Shown one piece after another: positions 1-5,330 of a stretch of 5,330 bases of DNA. The notes beneath the pieces were generated by a model. That model worked only from the letters and a program-made list of their open reading frames with translations, ran no database searches and was not told the origin of the DNA. A program made the translations under genes and the position numbers. Source of the stretch: Candidatus Avoscillospira stercoripullorum (GTDB lineage Bacteria; Bacillota; Clostridia; Oscillospirales; Oscillospiraceae). The stretch lies in the NCBI GenBank assembly GCA_018712905.1, contig DVGD01000090.1, forward strand, positions 1 through 5,330, written 5' to 3'. Within the stretch, counting starts at the first letter, position 1; each line of letters begins with the position of its first letter.

Positions 1-2111
1 TTGCGCGGCGTGGTGAATTTATCAAACTGTACCACGTGGGCGTTCTGGGTGAAGTCCACCTCCAGCACCGTCCCGGTGCCGAAAATGGCATGGCGCACCC
101 GCTGCCCCGGGGCGAGGGCTGCCTGCTGGGCTCCTTCCTTCAGGGCGCTGGCGGCGATGTAGTCCCGCGCCTCCCGGACTAGCTCGTCCGGCAAGGGCTC
201 GGAGAAGGTGAGCAGCGCCGGGTCGATGTCCAGCAGGAACCGGGAGGGATAGCGGGGCGAGCCGTCGAAGTTCCGCCCGTCGGCCTCGGAGAGGTAGAGC
301 CCCTTCTCCGCCCGCGTCAGGGCCACGAAGCAAAGCCGCCGCTCCTCCTCCATGCCCGGGAGGGTGCGCACCTTTTTCGAGGGGAAGATCCCCTCGTTGA
401 GGCCGCAGAGGAATACATAGGGAAACTCCAGCCCCTTGGCCGCGTGGACGGTCATGAGCTTTACCTTGTCGCCGGGCTCTGCGGCGTCGGCGTTGGTGAA
501 GAGCGCCACGTGGGAGAGGTAGTCCTCCAGGGTGGCCTCCTCGCCGCAGGTGGTTTCGTAGTCGTAGACCGACTGCTTGAGCTCGGCCAGGTTGTCCAGC
601 CGCTCCTGGCTGCCCTCGGTGCGGAGCATGGCCTCGTAGCCGCTCTCGTGGAGGATGGCCGAGAGCACCTCGGAGACGGGGCGGCCGGAGAGTCCGTCGG
701 AAAAATCGTCGATGAGGGAGAGAAAGGCGCCTGCCTTGGTGCCCTGGAAGAGGGGCGCGTCGGCATTCTGGCGCAAGGCTTCGTAGAGGGAGCAGCCGTG
801 CTCGGCGGCGTATTCCTCCAAATAGGCCATGCGGCGCTTGCCCAGGTTGCGCTTGGGGCGGTTGGCCACCCGGCGGAAGGAGAGGTCGTCCCGGTAGGCG
901 ATCATCCTGAGGTAAGAAAGGGCGTCCTTGATCTCCGCCCGCTGGAAGAACTGCACGCCGCTATAGATGGTATAGGGCACCTTCTCCCGGAGCAGCGCCT
1001 CCCCCACTGCCCGGGAGACGTAGTGCGCCCGGTAGAGTACGGTCATCTCCCGGTAGGGGATGCCCGCTTTTTTGAGCCCTTGGATCTCAGAGACGATCCA
1101 CTGCGCCTCCTCGTCCTGCGTTCTCGCGAAGTGGCACACCACCGGTGCGCCGGAGGGCAGGGTGGGGCGGAGGGACTTTTCAATGCGGTGGCGGTTTTTG
1201 GCGATGAGGGAGTTGGCCACGGCCAGGATTTCCGGCGTGGAGCGGTAGTTTTCCAGCATCATCACGGTCTTCACATGGGGAAATGCCTGGTCAAAGTCCA
1301 GAAGATACCGCACATCCGCGCCGCGCCAGGTGTAAATGGTCTGATCCGGGTCGCCCACGATGAAGAGGTTCTTGTGGTAGCCGCAGAGTACCTCCATGAG
1401 CCGGTATTGGATCTTGTCAATGTCCTGAAACTCGTCGATCATGATGTAGGAAAGGCGCTCCTGCCACTTTTGGCGGATCTCCGGGCAGGTTTCGAAGATG
1501 TAGAGGGAGAAGGTGAGAAGGTCATTGTAGTCCAATCCGAAGCACTTCTTCTCCTGGTAGAGGTAGCCGTAGAAGATGATGTCCTTGGGGCGCTCGGCCT
1601 TTTCGTACTTTTCCCGCAGGGTGTCCAGGGAGAGGGTGATGAGATCCAGGTAGTAGTCGGGGCGGTGCACCAGCTTTTCCATCTCGATCATGTCCCGCGC
1701 CGCCGCGAAGGTCATGTCCCGCAGGGAGAGGCCGCGCTCGTCGTAGATGAGCTGGAGCATGGCGTCGATATCGCCGTTGTCCAGCACCAGAAAGCGCTTG
1801 GGGTACTGCACGGCGTAGCTGTCCTCCTGGAGGATGGACACGCAGAAGCCGTGGAAGGTGTTGATGTAGCCGGTGTCGTTGTCGCCGGTGAGGGCGTGGA
1901 TCCGCTGGCGCATCTCCAAGGCAGACTTGTTGGTGAAGGTGACGCAGAGAATGTTCCCTGGGAGAATGCCCACCTCCTCCACCAGGTAGGCAAAGCGCCG
2001 GGAGAGCGCCCGGGTCTTGCCGGTGCCCGCGCCGGCCACCACCCGGATAAAGCCCTCGGTGGCCGTCACCGCCTGGCGCTGGGCGTCGTTGAGGGTTTGC
2101 AGCAGCTCCAT
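1..2111 (-). CDS. pcrA: UvrD/PcrA-type ATP-dependent 3'-5' DNA helicase (C-terminus cut by window edge)
   Basis: The reading frame is open from an ATG at 2109-2111 to the left edge (703 full codons). It shows the superfamily 1A helicase motifs in order: Q-motif LNDAQRQAV (residues 7-15), Walker A AGAGTGKT (26-33, Lys32), Ia VTFTNKSA (57-64), TFHG (85-88), II IDEFQD (225-230, Asp226/Glu227), III VGDPDQTIYTWRG (252-264), IV LENYRST (286-292), 2B-domain GVQFFQRAEIKD (385-396), V LMTVHAAKGLEFP (552-564) and VI EEERRLCFVALTRA (588-601). Near the end, PGQRVRHAIFGTGTV (668-682) matches the C-terminal Tudor-like segment of PcrA/UvrD, so probably only some tens of residues are missing. The family unwinds DNA 3'-5' with ATP in nucleotide excision repair, mismatch repair and replication-conflict resolution. 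A strong AAGGAGG-type site (2119-2127) lies 7 nt before the ATG. The gene is divergent from mraZ. Motifs II and III differ slightly from textbook PcrA (DEYQDTN, GDxDQSIY), so it may be a paralogue rather than the essential PcrA. The family assignment is very secure; the symbol less so. Confidence 0.95.
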   Translation of the reverse strand, partial: MELLQTLNDAQRQAVTATEGFIRVVAGAGTGKTRALSRRFAYLVEEVGILPGNILCVTFTNKSALEMRQRIHALTGDNDTGYINTFHGFCVSILQEDSYAVQYPKRFLVLDNGDIDAMLQLIYDERGLSLRDMTFAAARDMIEMEKLVHRPDYYLDLITLSLDTLREKYEKAERPKDIIFYGYLYQEKKCFGLDYNDLLTFSLYIFETCPEIRQKWQERLSYIMIDEFQDIDKIQYRLMEVLCGYHKNLFIVGDPDQTIYTWRGADVRYLLDFDQAFPHVKTVMMLENYRSTPEILAVANSLIAKNRHRIEKSLRPTLPSGAPVVCHFARTQDEEAQWIVSEIQGLKKAGIPYREMTVLYRAHYVSRAVGEALLREKVPYTIYSGVQFFQRAEIKDALSYLRMIAYRDDLSFRRVANRPKRNLGKRRMAYLEEYAAEHGCSLYEALRQNADAPLFQGTKAGAFLSLIDDFSDGLSGRPVSEVLSAILHESGYEAMLRTEGSQERLDNLAELKQSVYDYETTCGEEATLEDYLSHVALFTNADAAEPGDKVKLMTVHAAKGLEFPYVFLCGLNEGIFPSKKVRTLPGMEEERRLCFVALTRAEKGLYLSEADGRNFDGSPRYPSRFLLDIDPALLTFSEPLPDELVREARDYIAASALKEGAQQAALAPGQRVRHAIFGTGTVLEVDFTQNAHVVQFDKFTTPR

Positions 2112-2118
2112 GCCCGTT

Positions 2119-2127
2119 CCTCCTTTT
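2119..2127 (-). promoter_or_regulatory. Ribosome binding site of the helicase gene
   Basis: Read on the minus strand this is AAAAAGGAGG-like and nearly a full anti-16S complement. It sits 7 nt upstream of the ATG at 2111. This fixes the start, and the Q-motif and Walker A lie at their normal distance from that ATG. Confidence 0.9.
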
Positions 2128-2140
2128 TCTGATTGAAACC

Positions 2141-2169
2141 ATTATACCATGCCCGGCGCAGCCCCTCAA
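2141..2169 (-). promoter_or_regulatory. Proximal sigma-A-type promoter of the helicase gene (extended -10)
   Basis: On the minus strand, -35 TTGAGG (2164-2169) is followed by a 17-nt spacer and a perfect -10 TATAAT (2141-2146). A TG one base upstream of the -10 (TGGTATAAT) makes it an extended -10. Transcription would start near 2134, giving a leader of about 23 nt that contains the strong ribosome binding site. This is inferred from consensus match and spacing. Confidence 0.85.
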
Positions 2170-2196
2170 CTCGCAAGGGGAAGCTGTGTGGGGTTG

Positions 2197-2225
2197 TTTC
2201 TAGAACAAATGTTCTAAAATCGCAA
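2197..2225 (-). promoter_or_regulatory. Possible distal, SOS-type promoter of the helicase gene
   Basis: On the minus strand, TTGCGA (2220-2225) and TAGAAA (2197-2202) are separated by exactly 17 nt. Each matches 4 of 6 consensus positions. The LexA-like palindrome at 2201-2216 fills most of the spacer and touches the -10, the classical place for a LexA operator. The hexamers alone are weak; the coincidence with the palindrome is what makes the promoter plausible. Confidence 0.4.
2201..2216. promoter_or_regulatory. LexA-type SOS box
   Basis: TAGAACAAATGTTCTA is a perfect inverted repeat with 7-bp arms and a 2-bp centre. It contains GAAC-N4-GTTC, the core of the Gram-positive LexA (DinR) operator. 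It lies upstream of a UvrD/PcrA-type helicase gene, and uvrD of E. coli is a known LexA target, so SOS control of the helicase fits. The centre is about 75 bp upstream of the start site expected from the proximal promoter and about 78 bp upstream of the mraZ -35. It therefore more likely acts on the distal helicase promoter than on mraZ. LexA itself is not in the window. Confidence 0.7.
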
Positions 2226-2246
2226 GAACGGCGGATTTCGACGGCT

Positions 2247-2266
2247 TTTTCCGGGGTTTTCCGGGG
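2247..2266. repeat. Perfect tandem duplication of a 10-bp unit
   Basis: The unit TTTTCCGGGG occurs twice back to back (2247-2256 and 2257-2266). It ends 20 bp before the mraZ -35 hexamer. A 10-bp spacing puts both copies on the same DNA face, as expected for a dimeric binding site, but I do not recognise the motif. It may be replication slippage without function. Confidence 0.75.
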
Positions 2267-2286
2267 CAAAAATCGGGTGAGAGGGA

Positions 2287-2315
2287 TTGCAATTTTTTTG
2301 AAAATCTAGTATAGT
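2287..2315 (+). promoter_or_regulatory. Sigma-A-type promoter of the mraZ-led division cluster
   Basis: -35 TTGCAA (2287-2292), a 17-nt T/A-rich spacer and -10 TATAGT (2310-2315) form a good housekeeping promoter. Transcription should start near 2322, leaving a leader of about 50 nt before the mraZ GTG. An overlapping TATAGC (2315-2320) is a weaker alternative -10. This is the only convincing plus-strand promoter in the window, so it probably drives mraZ, rsmH and the ftsL-like gene. Confidence 0.8.
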
Positions 2316-2320
2316 ATAGC

Positions 2321-2370
2321 CAAGTGGAGCAAAATGGTGTGAAATAGATGAAAATGGAGCGAGGTGAGAC
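2321..2370 (+). promoter_or_regulatory. Putative MraZ operator: 10-bp-periodic A-rich/TGG boxes
   Basis: Written as consecutive decamers the leader reads caagTGGagc (2321), aaaaTGGtgt (2331), gaaaTAGatg (2341), aaaaTGGagc (2351) and gaggTGAgac (2361). TGG falls at 2325, 2335 and 2355, with degenerate copies at 2345 and 2365, always on a 10-bp period. MraZ autoregulators bind short direct repeats with this period just upstream of mraZ: TGGGN boxes with 5-bp spacers in E. coli, and AAAGTG-type boxes with 3-bp spacers in Mycoplasma. The first box overlaps the expected transcription start. The last overlaps the ribosome binding site. MraZ binding here is inferred. Confidence 0.65.
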
Positions 2371-2373
2371 CCT

Positions 2374-2790
2374 GTGGTCGGAAAATACAGACATAACGTA
2401 GACCCCAAGGGTCGCCTGTTCGTCCCCGCCAAGCTCCGGGAGGAGCTGGGCGAGAGCTTCTATGTCACGTTGGGTCTCGAGCACTGCCTGAGCGTCTATA
2501 CCGAGGCGGGCTGGCAGGCCATCGTGGACAAGTATAACGCCCTGCCCATGTCCCAGGCGCGGAAGATGCGCTTTCTCTTTGCCAACGCCGCCAAGTGCGA
2601 GCCGGACAAGCAGGGGCGCTTCCTCATCCCCACGGAGCTGCGGGACTATGCCGGCTTAAAGGACGAGGTCATGTTTGTCGGCCTGGCCGGTCACGCTGAG
2701 ATCTGGGACAGCGCCACCTACGACGCCCTGGAAGCTGAAACCCTCACGCCGGAGTATATGGCCTCCGTGATGGAGGAGCTGGACTTCTGA
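2374..2790 (+). CDS. mraZ: Transcriptional regulator MraZ
   Basis: MraZ is a DNA-binding protein of the SpoVT/AbrB fold that forms ring-shaped oligomers and autoregulates the division and cell-wall cluster. The 138-residue product has the two expected repeats: D10-x-K12-G13-R14 with P18 and R22 in the first half (DPKGRLFVPAKLR), and D78-K-Q-G81-R82 with P86 and R90 in the second (DKQGRFLIPTELR). Length is near the usual 140-150. The GTG start at 2374 gives MVGKYRHNVD, which aligns with the typical MxGxYxH opening, and has AGGTGA (2362-2367) 6 nt upstream. The ATGs at 2348 and 2354 are in another frame. It is first in the cluster, directly after its own putative operator, and its TGA overlaps the rsmH ATG by one base. 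Confidence 0.96.
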   Translation: MVGKYRHNVDPKGRLFVPAKLREELGESFYVTLGLEHCLSVYTEAGWQAIVDKYNALPMSQARKMRFLFANAAKCEPDKQGRFLIPTELRDYAGLKDEVMFVGLAGHAEIWDSATYDALEAETLTPEYMASVMEELDF

Positions 2791-3722
2791 TGGCGTTTGT
2801 ACATCAATCTGTATTGCTGATGCCTGCCGTGGAGGCGCTGGCCATTCGTCCCGACGGCATCTATCTCGACGGCACCCTGGGCGGCGCCGGACATTCCTAT
2901 GAAATTGCCTCCCGCCTCACCACCGGCCGGCTCATCGGCCTGGATCGCGACGAGGTAGCCTTGGCCGCGGCCAGGGAGCGTTTAAAGCCCTTTTCCGACC
3001 GGGTGACGCTGGTGCACAGCAACTTCCAGGCGCTCTCTGCCGTCTTGGACGACCTCGGCATTGCCAAGGTGGACGGGATGCTCTTCGATCTGGGCGTCTC
3101 CTCGCCCCAGCTGGACGACAAGGAGCGGGGCTTTTCCTACATGGCCGACGCGCCGCTGGACATGCGCATGGATCGAAGCGAAGGCCTCACGGCCTACGAC
3201 GTGGTCAACACCTACGACCAGGAATCCCTCAAGCGCATTCTCTACACCTACGGCGAGGAGCGCTACGCGCCCAAGATCGCCGCTGCCATCGTCAAAAGAC
3301 GGGCGGAAAAGCCCATTGAAACCACCCTGGAGCTGGCGGAGATCATCCGCGCGGCCATGCCGCCCCAGGCGCTTCGGGAAAAGCAGCACCCGGCCAAGCG
3401 CAGCTTCCAGGCCATCCGCATCGCCGTCAACGACGAGCTCACCGCCGTGGAGCGGATGCTCGCCTCGGCCATCGACCGCCTCAATCCCGGCGGGCGCCTG
3501 GCGGTGATTACCTTCCACTCTCTGGAGGATCGCCTGGTGAAGTCGGCCATGCAGGAGGCGGCCAAGGGCTGCATCTGCCCGAAGGAATTTCCCGTGTGTG
3601 TCTGCGGGAGAACGCCAAAAGTCAAAATTCTCACCCGCCACCCCATCGTCGCAGACGAGGCCGAGCTGGCGGAAAATCCCCGCGCCAGAAGCGCCAAGCT
3701 CCGGGTGGCGGAACGGATCTAA
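2790..3722 (+). CDS. rsmH: 16S rRNA (cytosine(1402)-N4)-methyltransferase RsmH (MraW)
   Basis: RsmH uses S-adenosylmethionine to methylate N4 of C1402 (E. coli numbering) in the 16S rRNA decoding centre. The 310-residue length is typical. Visible signatures are the SAM loop DGTLGGAGHS (27-36), acidic LDRD (51-54), FDLGVSSPQLD (99-109), RGFSYMADAPLDMRMD (113-128), HPAKRSFQAIRIAVNDEL (200-217), ITFHSLEDRLVK (240-251) and the C-terminal NPRARSAKLRVAER (296-309). Cys261/Cys263 and Cys270/Cys272 form a paired CxC arrangement that I recall from other Firmicute RsmH proteins and that could bind a metal. The ATG overlaps the mraZ stop (TGATG), with GGAGGAG at 2772-2778 inside mraZ about 11 nt upstream, so translation is probably coupled. 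The frame is complete, ending in TAA. Confidence 0.97.
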   Translation: MAFVHQSVLLMPAVEALAIRPDGIYLDGTLGGAGHSYEIASRLTTGRLIGLDRDEVALAAARERLKPFSDRVTLVHSNFQALSAVLDDLGIAKVDGMLFDLGVSSPQLDDKERGFSYMADAPLDMRMDRSEGLTAYDVVNTYDQESLKRILYTYGEERYAPKIAAAIVKRRAEKPIETTLELAEIIRAAMPPQALREKQHPAKRSFQAIRIAVNDELTAVERMLASAIDRLNPGGRLAVITFHSLEDRLVKSAMQEAAKGCICPKEFPVCVCGRTPKVKILTRHPIVADEAELAENPRARSAKLRVAERI

Positions 3723-3737
3723 GGAAAGGAGCCGCAC

Positions 3738-4265
3738 ATGGCAAGAGACTGGCAGGACAGCGAACTCTATAACGGCTCCGCTGCCTATCAACTTTATCCC
3801 GATTACCAGGGCACCGCCGCCCCGGAAATCGAGCACCAGGGGCTGCCCGAAGAGCGGCGTCTGCCCCAGAAGAAAAAGCGCGTCAAGGCGAAATCCGCCG
3901 TGTCGCCCTTTGCCGTGGTGGGACTGGCGGTGGTGACGTGTCTCATCATCCTGGTGGTCTTCGGCTACGTACAGCTCTACGAGGCCAGCGAGCAGGTGAG
4001 CACGCTGGAGAGCCAGCTTTCCAGCCTCCAGGAGGATCAGGTGGTGCTGGAGAGCCTCTATGAGGAGGGCATCGACCTTCCCTACATCGAGGAGCGCGCC
4101 GCGGAGCTGGGACTTTCCCTGCCCACCCAGGAGCAAACCGTCTATCTAAACCTCTCCGGAGACGATCAAGCGGAGATCTATGCCTCAGAAAGCACCAACA
4201 TCTTCCAGCGCATCATCCAGGCCATTGAGCGGAGCGCCAGGGGATTGGTGGAATACCTGTCCTGA
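3738..4265 (+). CDS. ftsL: FtsL-like septum formation protein
   Basis: The 175-residue product is a predicted single-pass inner-membrane protein. It has a charged cytoplasmic N-terminus of about 55 residues ending in a basic run (KKKRVKAK, 45-52), one hydrophobic segment (about 57-79), a heptad-rich coiled coil (about 82-110) and a short extracytoplasmic domain. LPYIEERAAELGLSLP (114-129) followed by QTVYLNL (133-139) matches the end of FtsL/DivIC-family proteins. FtsL scaffolds the divisome and helps activate the septal synthase. Its place between rsmH and a class B PBP is the classical ftsL position, which decides the name. It is longer than the usual 100-120 residues, with an extended tail (140-175) that may form an amphipathic helix. 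AAGGAG (3726-3731) lies 6 nt before the ATG, and the gene follows rsmH by 15 nt. DivIC cannot be excluded from sequence alone. Confidence 0.85.
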   Translation: MARDWQDSELYNGSAAYQLYPDYQGTAAPEIEHQGLPEERRLPQKKKRVKAKSAVSPFAVVGLAVVTCLIILVVFGYVQLYEASEQVSTLESQLSSLQEDQVVLESLYEEGIDLPYIEERAAELGLSLPTQEQTVYLNLSGDDQAEIYASESTNIFQRIIQAIERSARGLVEYLS

Positions 4266-4287
4266 GAACCCATACACTGTACCAGGC

Positions 4288-4317
4288 GGGGCGGCGGAGT
4301 CGCCGCCCCCCTTTTTT
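4288..4317 (+). terminator. Strong intrinsic terminator between ftsL-like gene and PBP gene
   Basis: A perfect all-G/C 9-bp stem (4288-4296 paired with 4301-4309), a GAGT loop (4297-4300), two C and then six T (4312-4317) make a classical rho-independent terminator. It starts 22 nt after the ftsL-like stop codon. The T tract follows only on the plus strand, so it acts on the division cluster. With no clear promoter after it, the PBP gene would depend on readthrough or on a promoter inside ftsL. Confidence 0.85.
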
Positions 4318-4325
4318 CATCGGTA

Positions 4326-4338
4326 GCCGCCTGGCGGC
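4326..4338 (+). other. Small G/C hairpin next to the PBP ribosome binding site
   Basis: GCCGC (4326-4330) can pair with GCGGC (4334-4338) around a CTG loop. The hairpin ends 2 nt before the AAAGGA ribosome binding site (4341-4346), which lies 7 nt before the PBP ATG. The stem is short but pure G/C. A role in tuning PBP translation is only a possibility. Confidence 0.4.
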
Positions 4339-4353
4339 GGAAAGGATTGAACC

Positions 4354-5330
4354 ATGGCACGAAACAATATCCGTCCCTTTCCCAGGAGGAAACGGCAGAA
4401 GGGAGACGCGCGGGAACGGGCGAACCGGCTGGTGCTGGGGCGCACGTTTGTTTTGCTGATTCTATGCGGCATTGTCCTCTTCATTCCCCTGGTGGCCACG
4501 CTCTACCAGCTGATGATTGCCGATCACGACCAGTATGAAGAGATGGCCATTCGCAACCAGACCAGAAGCACCACTCTCACCGCGTCCCGGGGCGTGATCT
4601 ACGACCGCAATATGAACATTCTGGCCTCCTCGGCCACGGTGGAGACCATTTTCATCGATCCCAACTATCTGGAGAGCTGCATCGAGGCCGAGAATGAAAA
4701 GCGGGAGGCGGGGAAGGAATATAATCCGGCGGTGTCCATCGACTTCATCGCCACGGGGCTTGCCGACCTCTTGGAGGTGGACGCGGACTTTGTCCGGGAG
4801 CAGGCCGCCCAGACCCAGTATTACTACCGCGCCATCAAGCGTAAGGTGCCCGAGGAGACGGCGGAGAAGGTGCGCGAGTTCATCAATGACAATGAGCTCA
4901 CCGGCATCATCAATCTGGAGCTCGACTCCCGGCGCTACTATCCCTACGGCTCCATGGCCGCCCAGGTGCTGGGCTTTGTGAATTCGGACAACGTGGGCGG
5001 CGAAGGCCTGGAGGCCTACTACGACGCCACCCTCACGGGAAACGCCGGCGCGGTCATCACCACCAAGGGAAACCGCGGCACCGAGATGCTCTATACCTAT
5101 GAAAAATACTACGACGCTTCCGACGGCAATTCCCTGGTTTTGACCCTGGATATGACGGTGCAATACTATCTGGAGAAGAACCTGGAGGAGGCCATCGAAA
5201 AGTATGATGTGCGCAACGGCGCCTTCGGCATCGTCATGAATGTCAACACCGGCGAGGTGCTGGGCATGGCCACATTGGGAAGCTACGATCCCAACAATCA
5301 CCAGGAGATCTACGACGAGGAGCTCCGGGA
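4354..5330 (+). CDS. Class B penicillin-binding protein, PBP2B/SpoVD/FtsI type (N-terminal part, runs off window)
   Basis: Class B PBPs are membrane-anchored D,D-transpeptidases that cross-link septal or spore peptidoglycan. The 325 visible codons encode a basic cytoplasmic tail (1-30), one membrane anchor (about 31-53) and the dimerization/pedestal domain. That domain carries SRGVIYDRNMNILASS (78-93), RRYYPYGSMAAQVLGFVN (193-210) and GGEGLEAYYDATLTG (215-229). The transpeptidase domain begins with LVLTLDMTVQ (261-270) and GIVMNVNTGEVLGMATLGSYDPN (292-314, shown here as landmarks MNVNTGEVLGMA and SYDPN). The catalytic SxxK, SxN and KTG motifs and any PASTA domains would be past the edge, so activity and the choice between division PBP2B and sporulation SpoVD cannot be settled. 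The start is supported by AAAGGA at 4341-4346. Position after ftsL is the standard dcw order, but a terminator separates the two genes. Confidence 0.92.
   Translation, partial: MARNNIRPFPRRKRQKGDARERANRLVLGRTFVLLILCGIVLFIPLVATLYQLMIADHDQYEEMAIRNQTRSTTLTASRGVIYDRNMNILASSATVETIFIDPNYLESCIEAENEKREAGKEYNPAVSIDFIATGLADLLEVDADFVREQAAQTQYYYRAIKRKVPEETAEKVREFINDNELTGIINLELDSRRYYPYGSMAAQVLGFVNSDNVGGEGLEAYYDATLTGNAGAVITTKGNRGTEMLYTYEKYYDASDGNSLVLTLDMTVQYYLEKNLEEAIEKYDVRNGAFGIVMNVNTGEVLGMATLGSYDPNNHQEIYDEELR

Noticed and set aside
444..2132. A 562-codon plus-strand open frame
   Set aside because: It is antisense to the helicase, whose motifs I to VI are all intact on the minus strand. Its Val/Gly/Leu/His-rich product has no recognisable domain and is typical of shadow frames opposite G/C-ending codons.
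2162..2180. CCCCT/AGGGG inverted repeat near the helicase -35
   Set aside because: The arms are only 5 bp with a 9-nt loop and no T tract. It is too weak for a terminator or a recognised operator.
2348..2401. A 17-codon leader-like ORF (MKMERGETLWSENTDIT) overlapping the mraZ start
   Set aside because: There is no proper ribosome binding site before its ATGs, and it lies in the box array. It shows no feature of a regulatory leader peptide, so it is most likely chance.
2982..4136. A 384-codon minus-strand open frame
   Set aside because: It lies across rsmH and the ftsL-like gene, both of which have conserved motifs and ribosome binding sites. It is a composition artefact.
4245..4278. Possible promoter for the PBP (TTGGTG ... 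TACACT) at the end of ftsL
   Set aside because: The spacer is 22 nt and the hexamers are poor. It would also start upstream of the terminator, so it would not bypass it.
4462..5301. A 279-codon minus-strand open frame
   Set aside because: It is antisense to the PBP dimerization and early transpeptidase domain. No family motif or ribosome binding site was seen.
1..5330. CRISPR arrays, tRNA or rRNA genes, insertion sequences, phage or defence genes
   Set aside because: No repeat-spacer pattern, RNA gene signature, transposase motif or terminal repeats were seen. The window is filled by housekeeping genes.

Overview
The window is GC-rich with mostly G/C third codon positions. It carries Gram-positive-type signals: strong AGGAGG-like ribosome binding sites, sigma-A-type promoters and a GAAC-N4-GTTC LexA-type palindrome. 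Together with the start of a division and cell-wall (dcw) cluster in the order mraZ - rsmH - ftsL-like - class B PBP, this points to a Firmicute. A high-GC Clostridia lineage (Oscillospiraceae-like) is my guess from codon use and gene style; I cannot name a species.

Layout: (1) 1-2111, minus strand, is a nearly complete UvrD/PcrA superfamily 1 helicase whose last residues lie beyond the left edge. (2) 2112-2373 is a 262-bp divergent regulatory region. It holds an extended -10 promoter for the helicase, a perfect LexA-like palindrome inside a possible second helicase promoter, a perfect 10-bp tandem duplication, the mraZ promoter, and a 10-bp-periodic A-rich/TGG array just after that promoter which looks like an MraZ operator. 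(3) 2374-4265, plus strand, holds mraZ, rsmH and an ftsL-like gene in tight succession; mraZ and rsmH overlap by one base. (4) 4266-4353 carries a strong intrinsic terminator and then a small hairpin next to the next ribosome binding site. (5) 4354-5330 is the N-terminal part of a class B penicillin-binding protein that runs off the right edge before its catalytic serine motif.

How they fit together: MraZ is the likely autorepressor of the cluster. RsmH methylates 16S rRNA. The FtsL-like protein and the PBP are expected to act at the septum, as scaffold and transpeptidase. The helicase is a DNA repair and replication enzyme, transcribed away from the cluster and probably under SOS control. 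I see no new kind of system. The genes are housekeeping, and the interest lies in the regulatory DNA: the MraZ-box array, the SOS box, and a terminator placed inside the division cluster.
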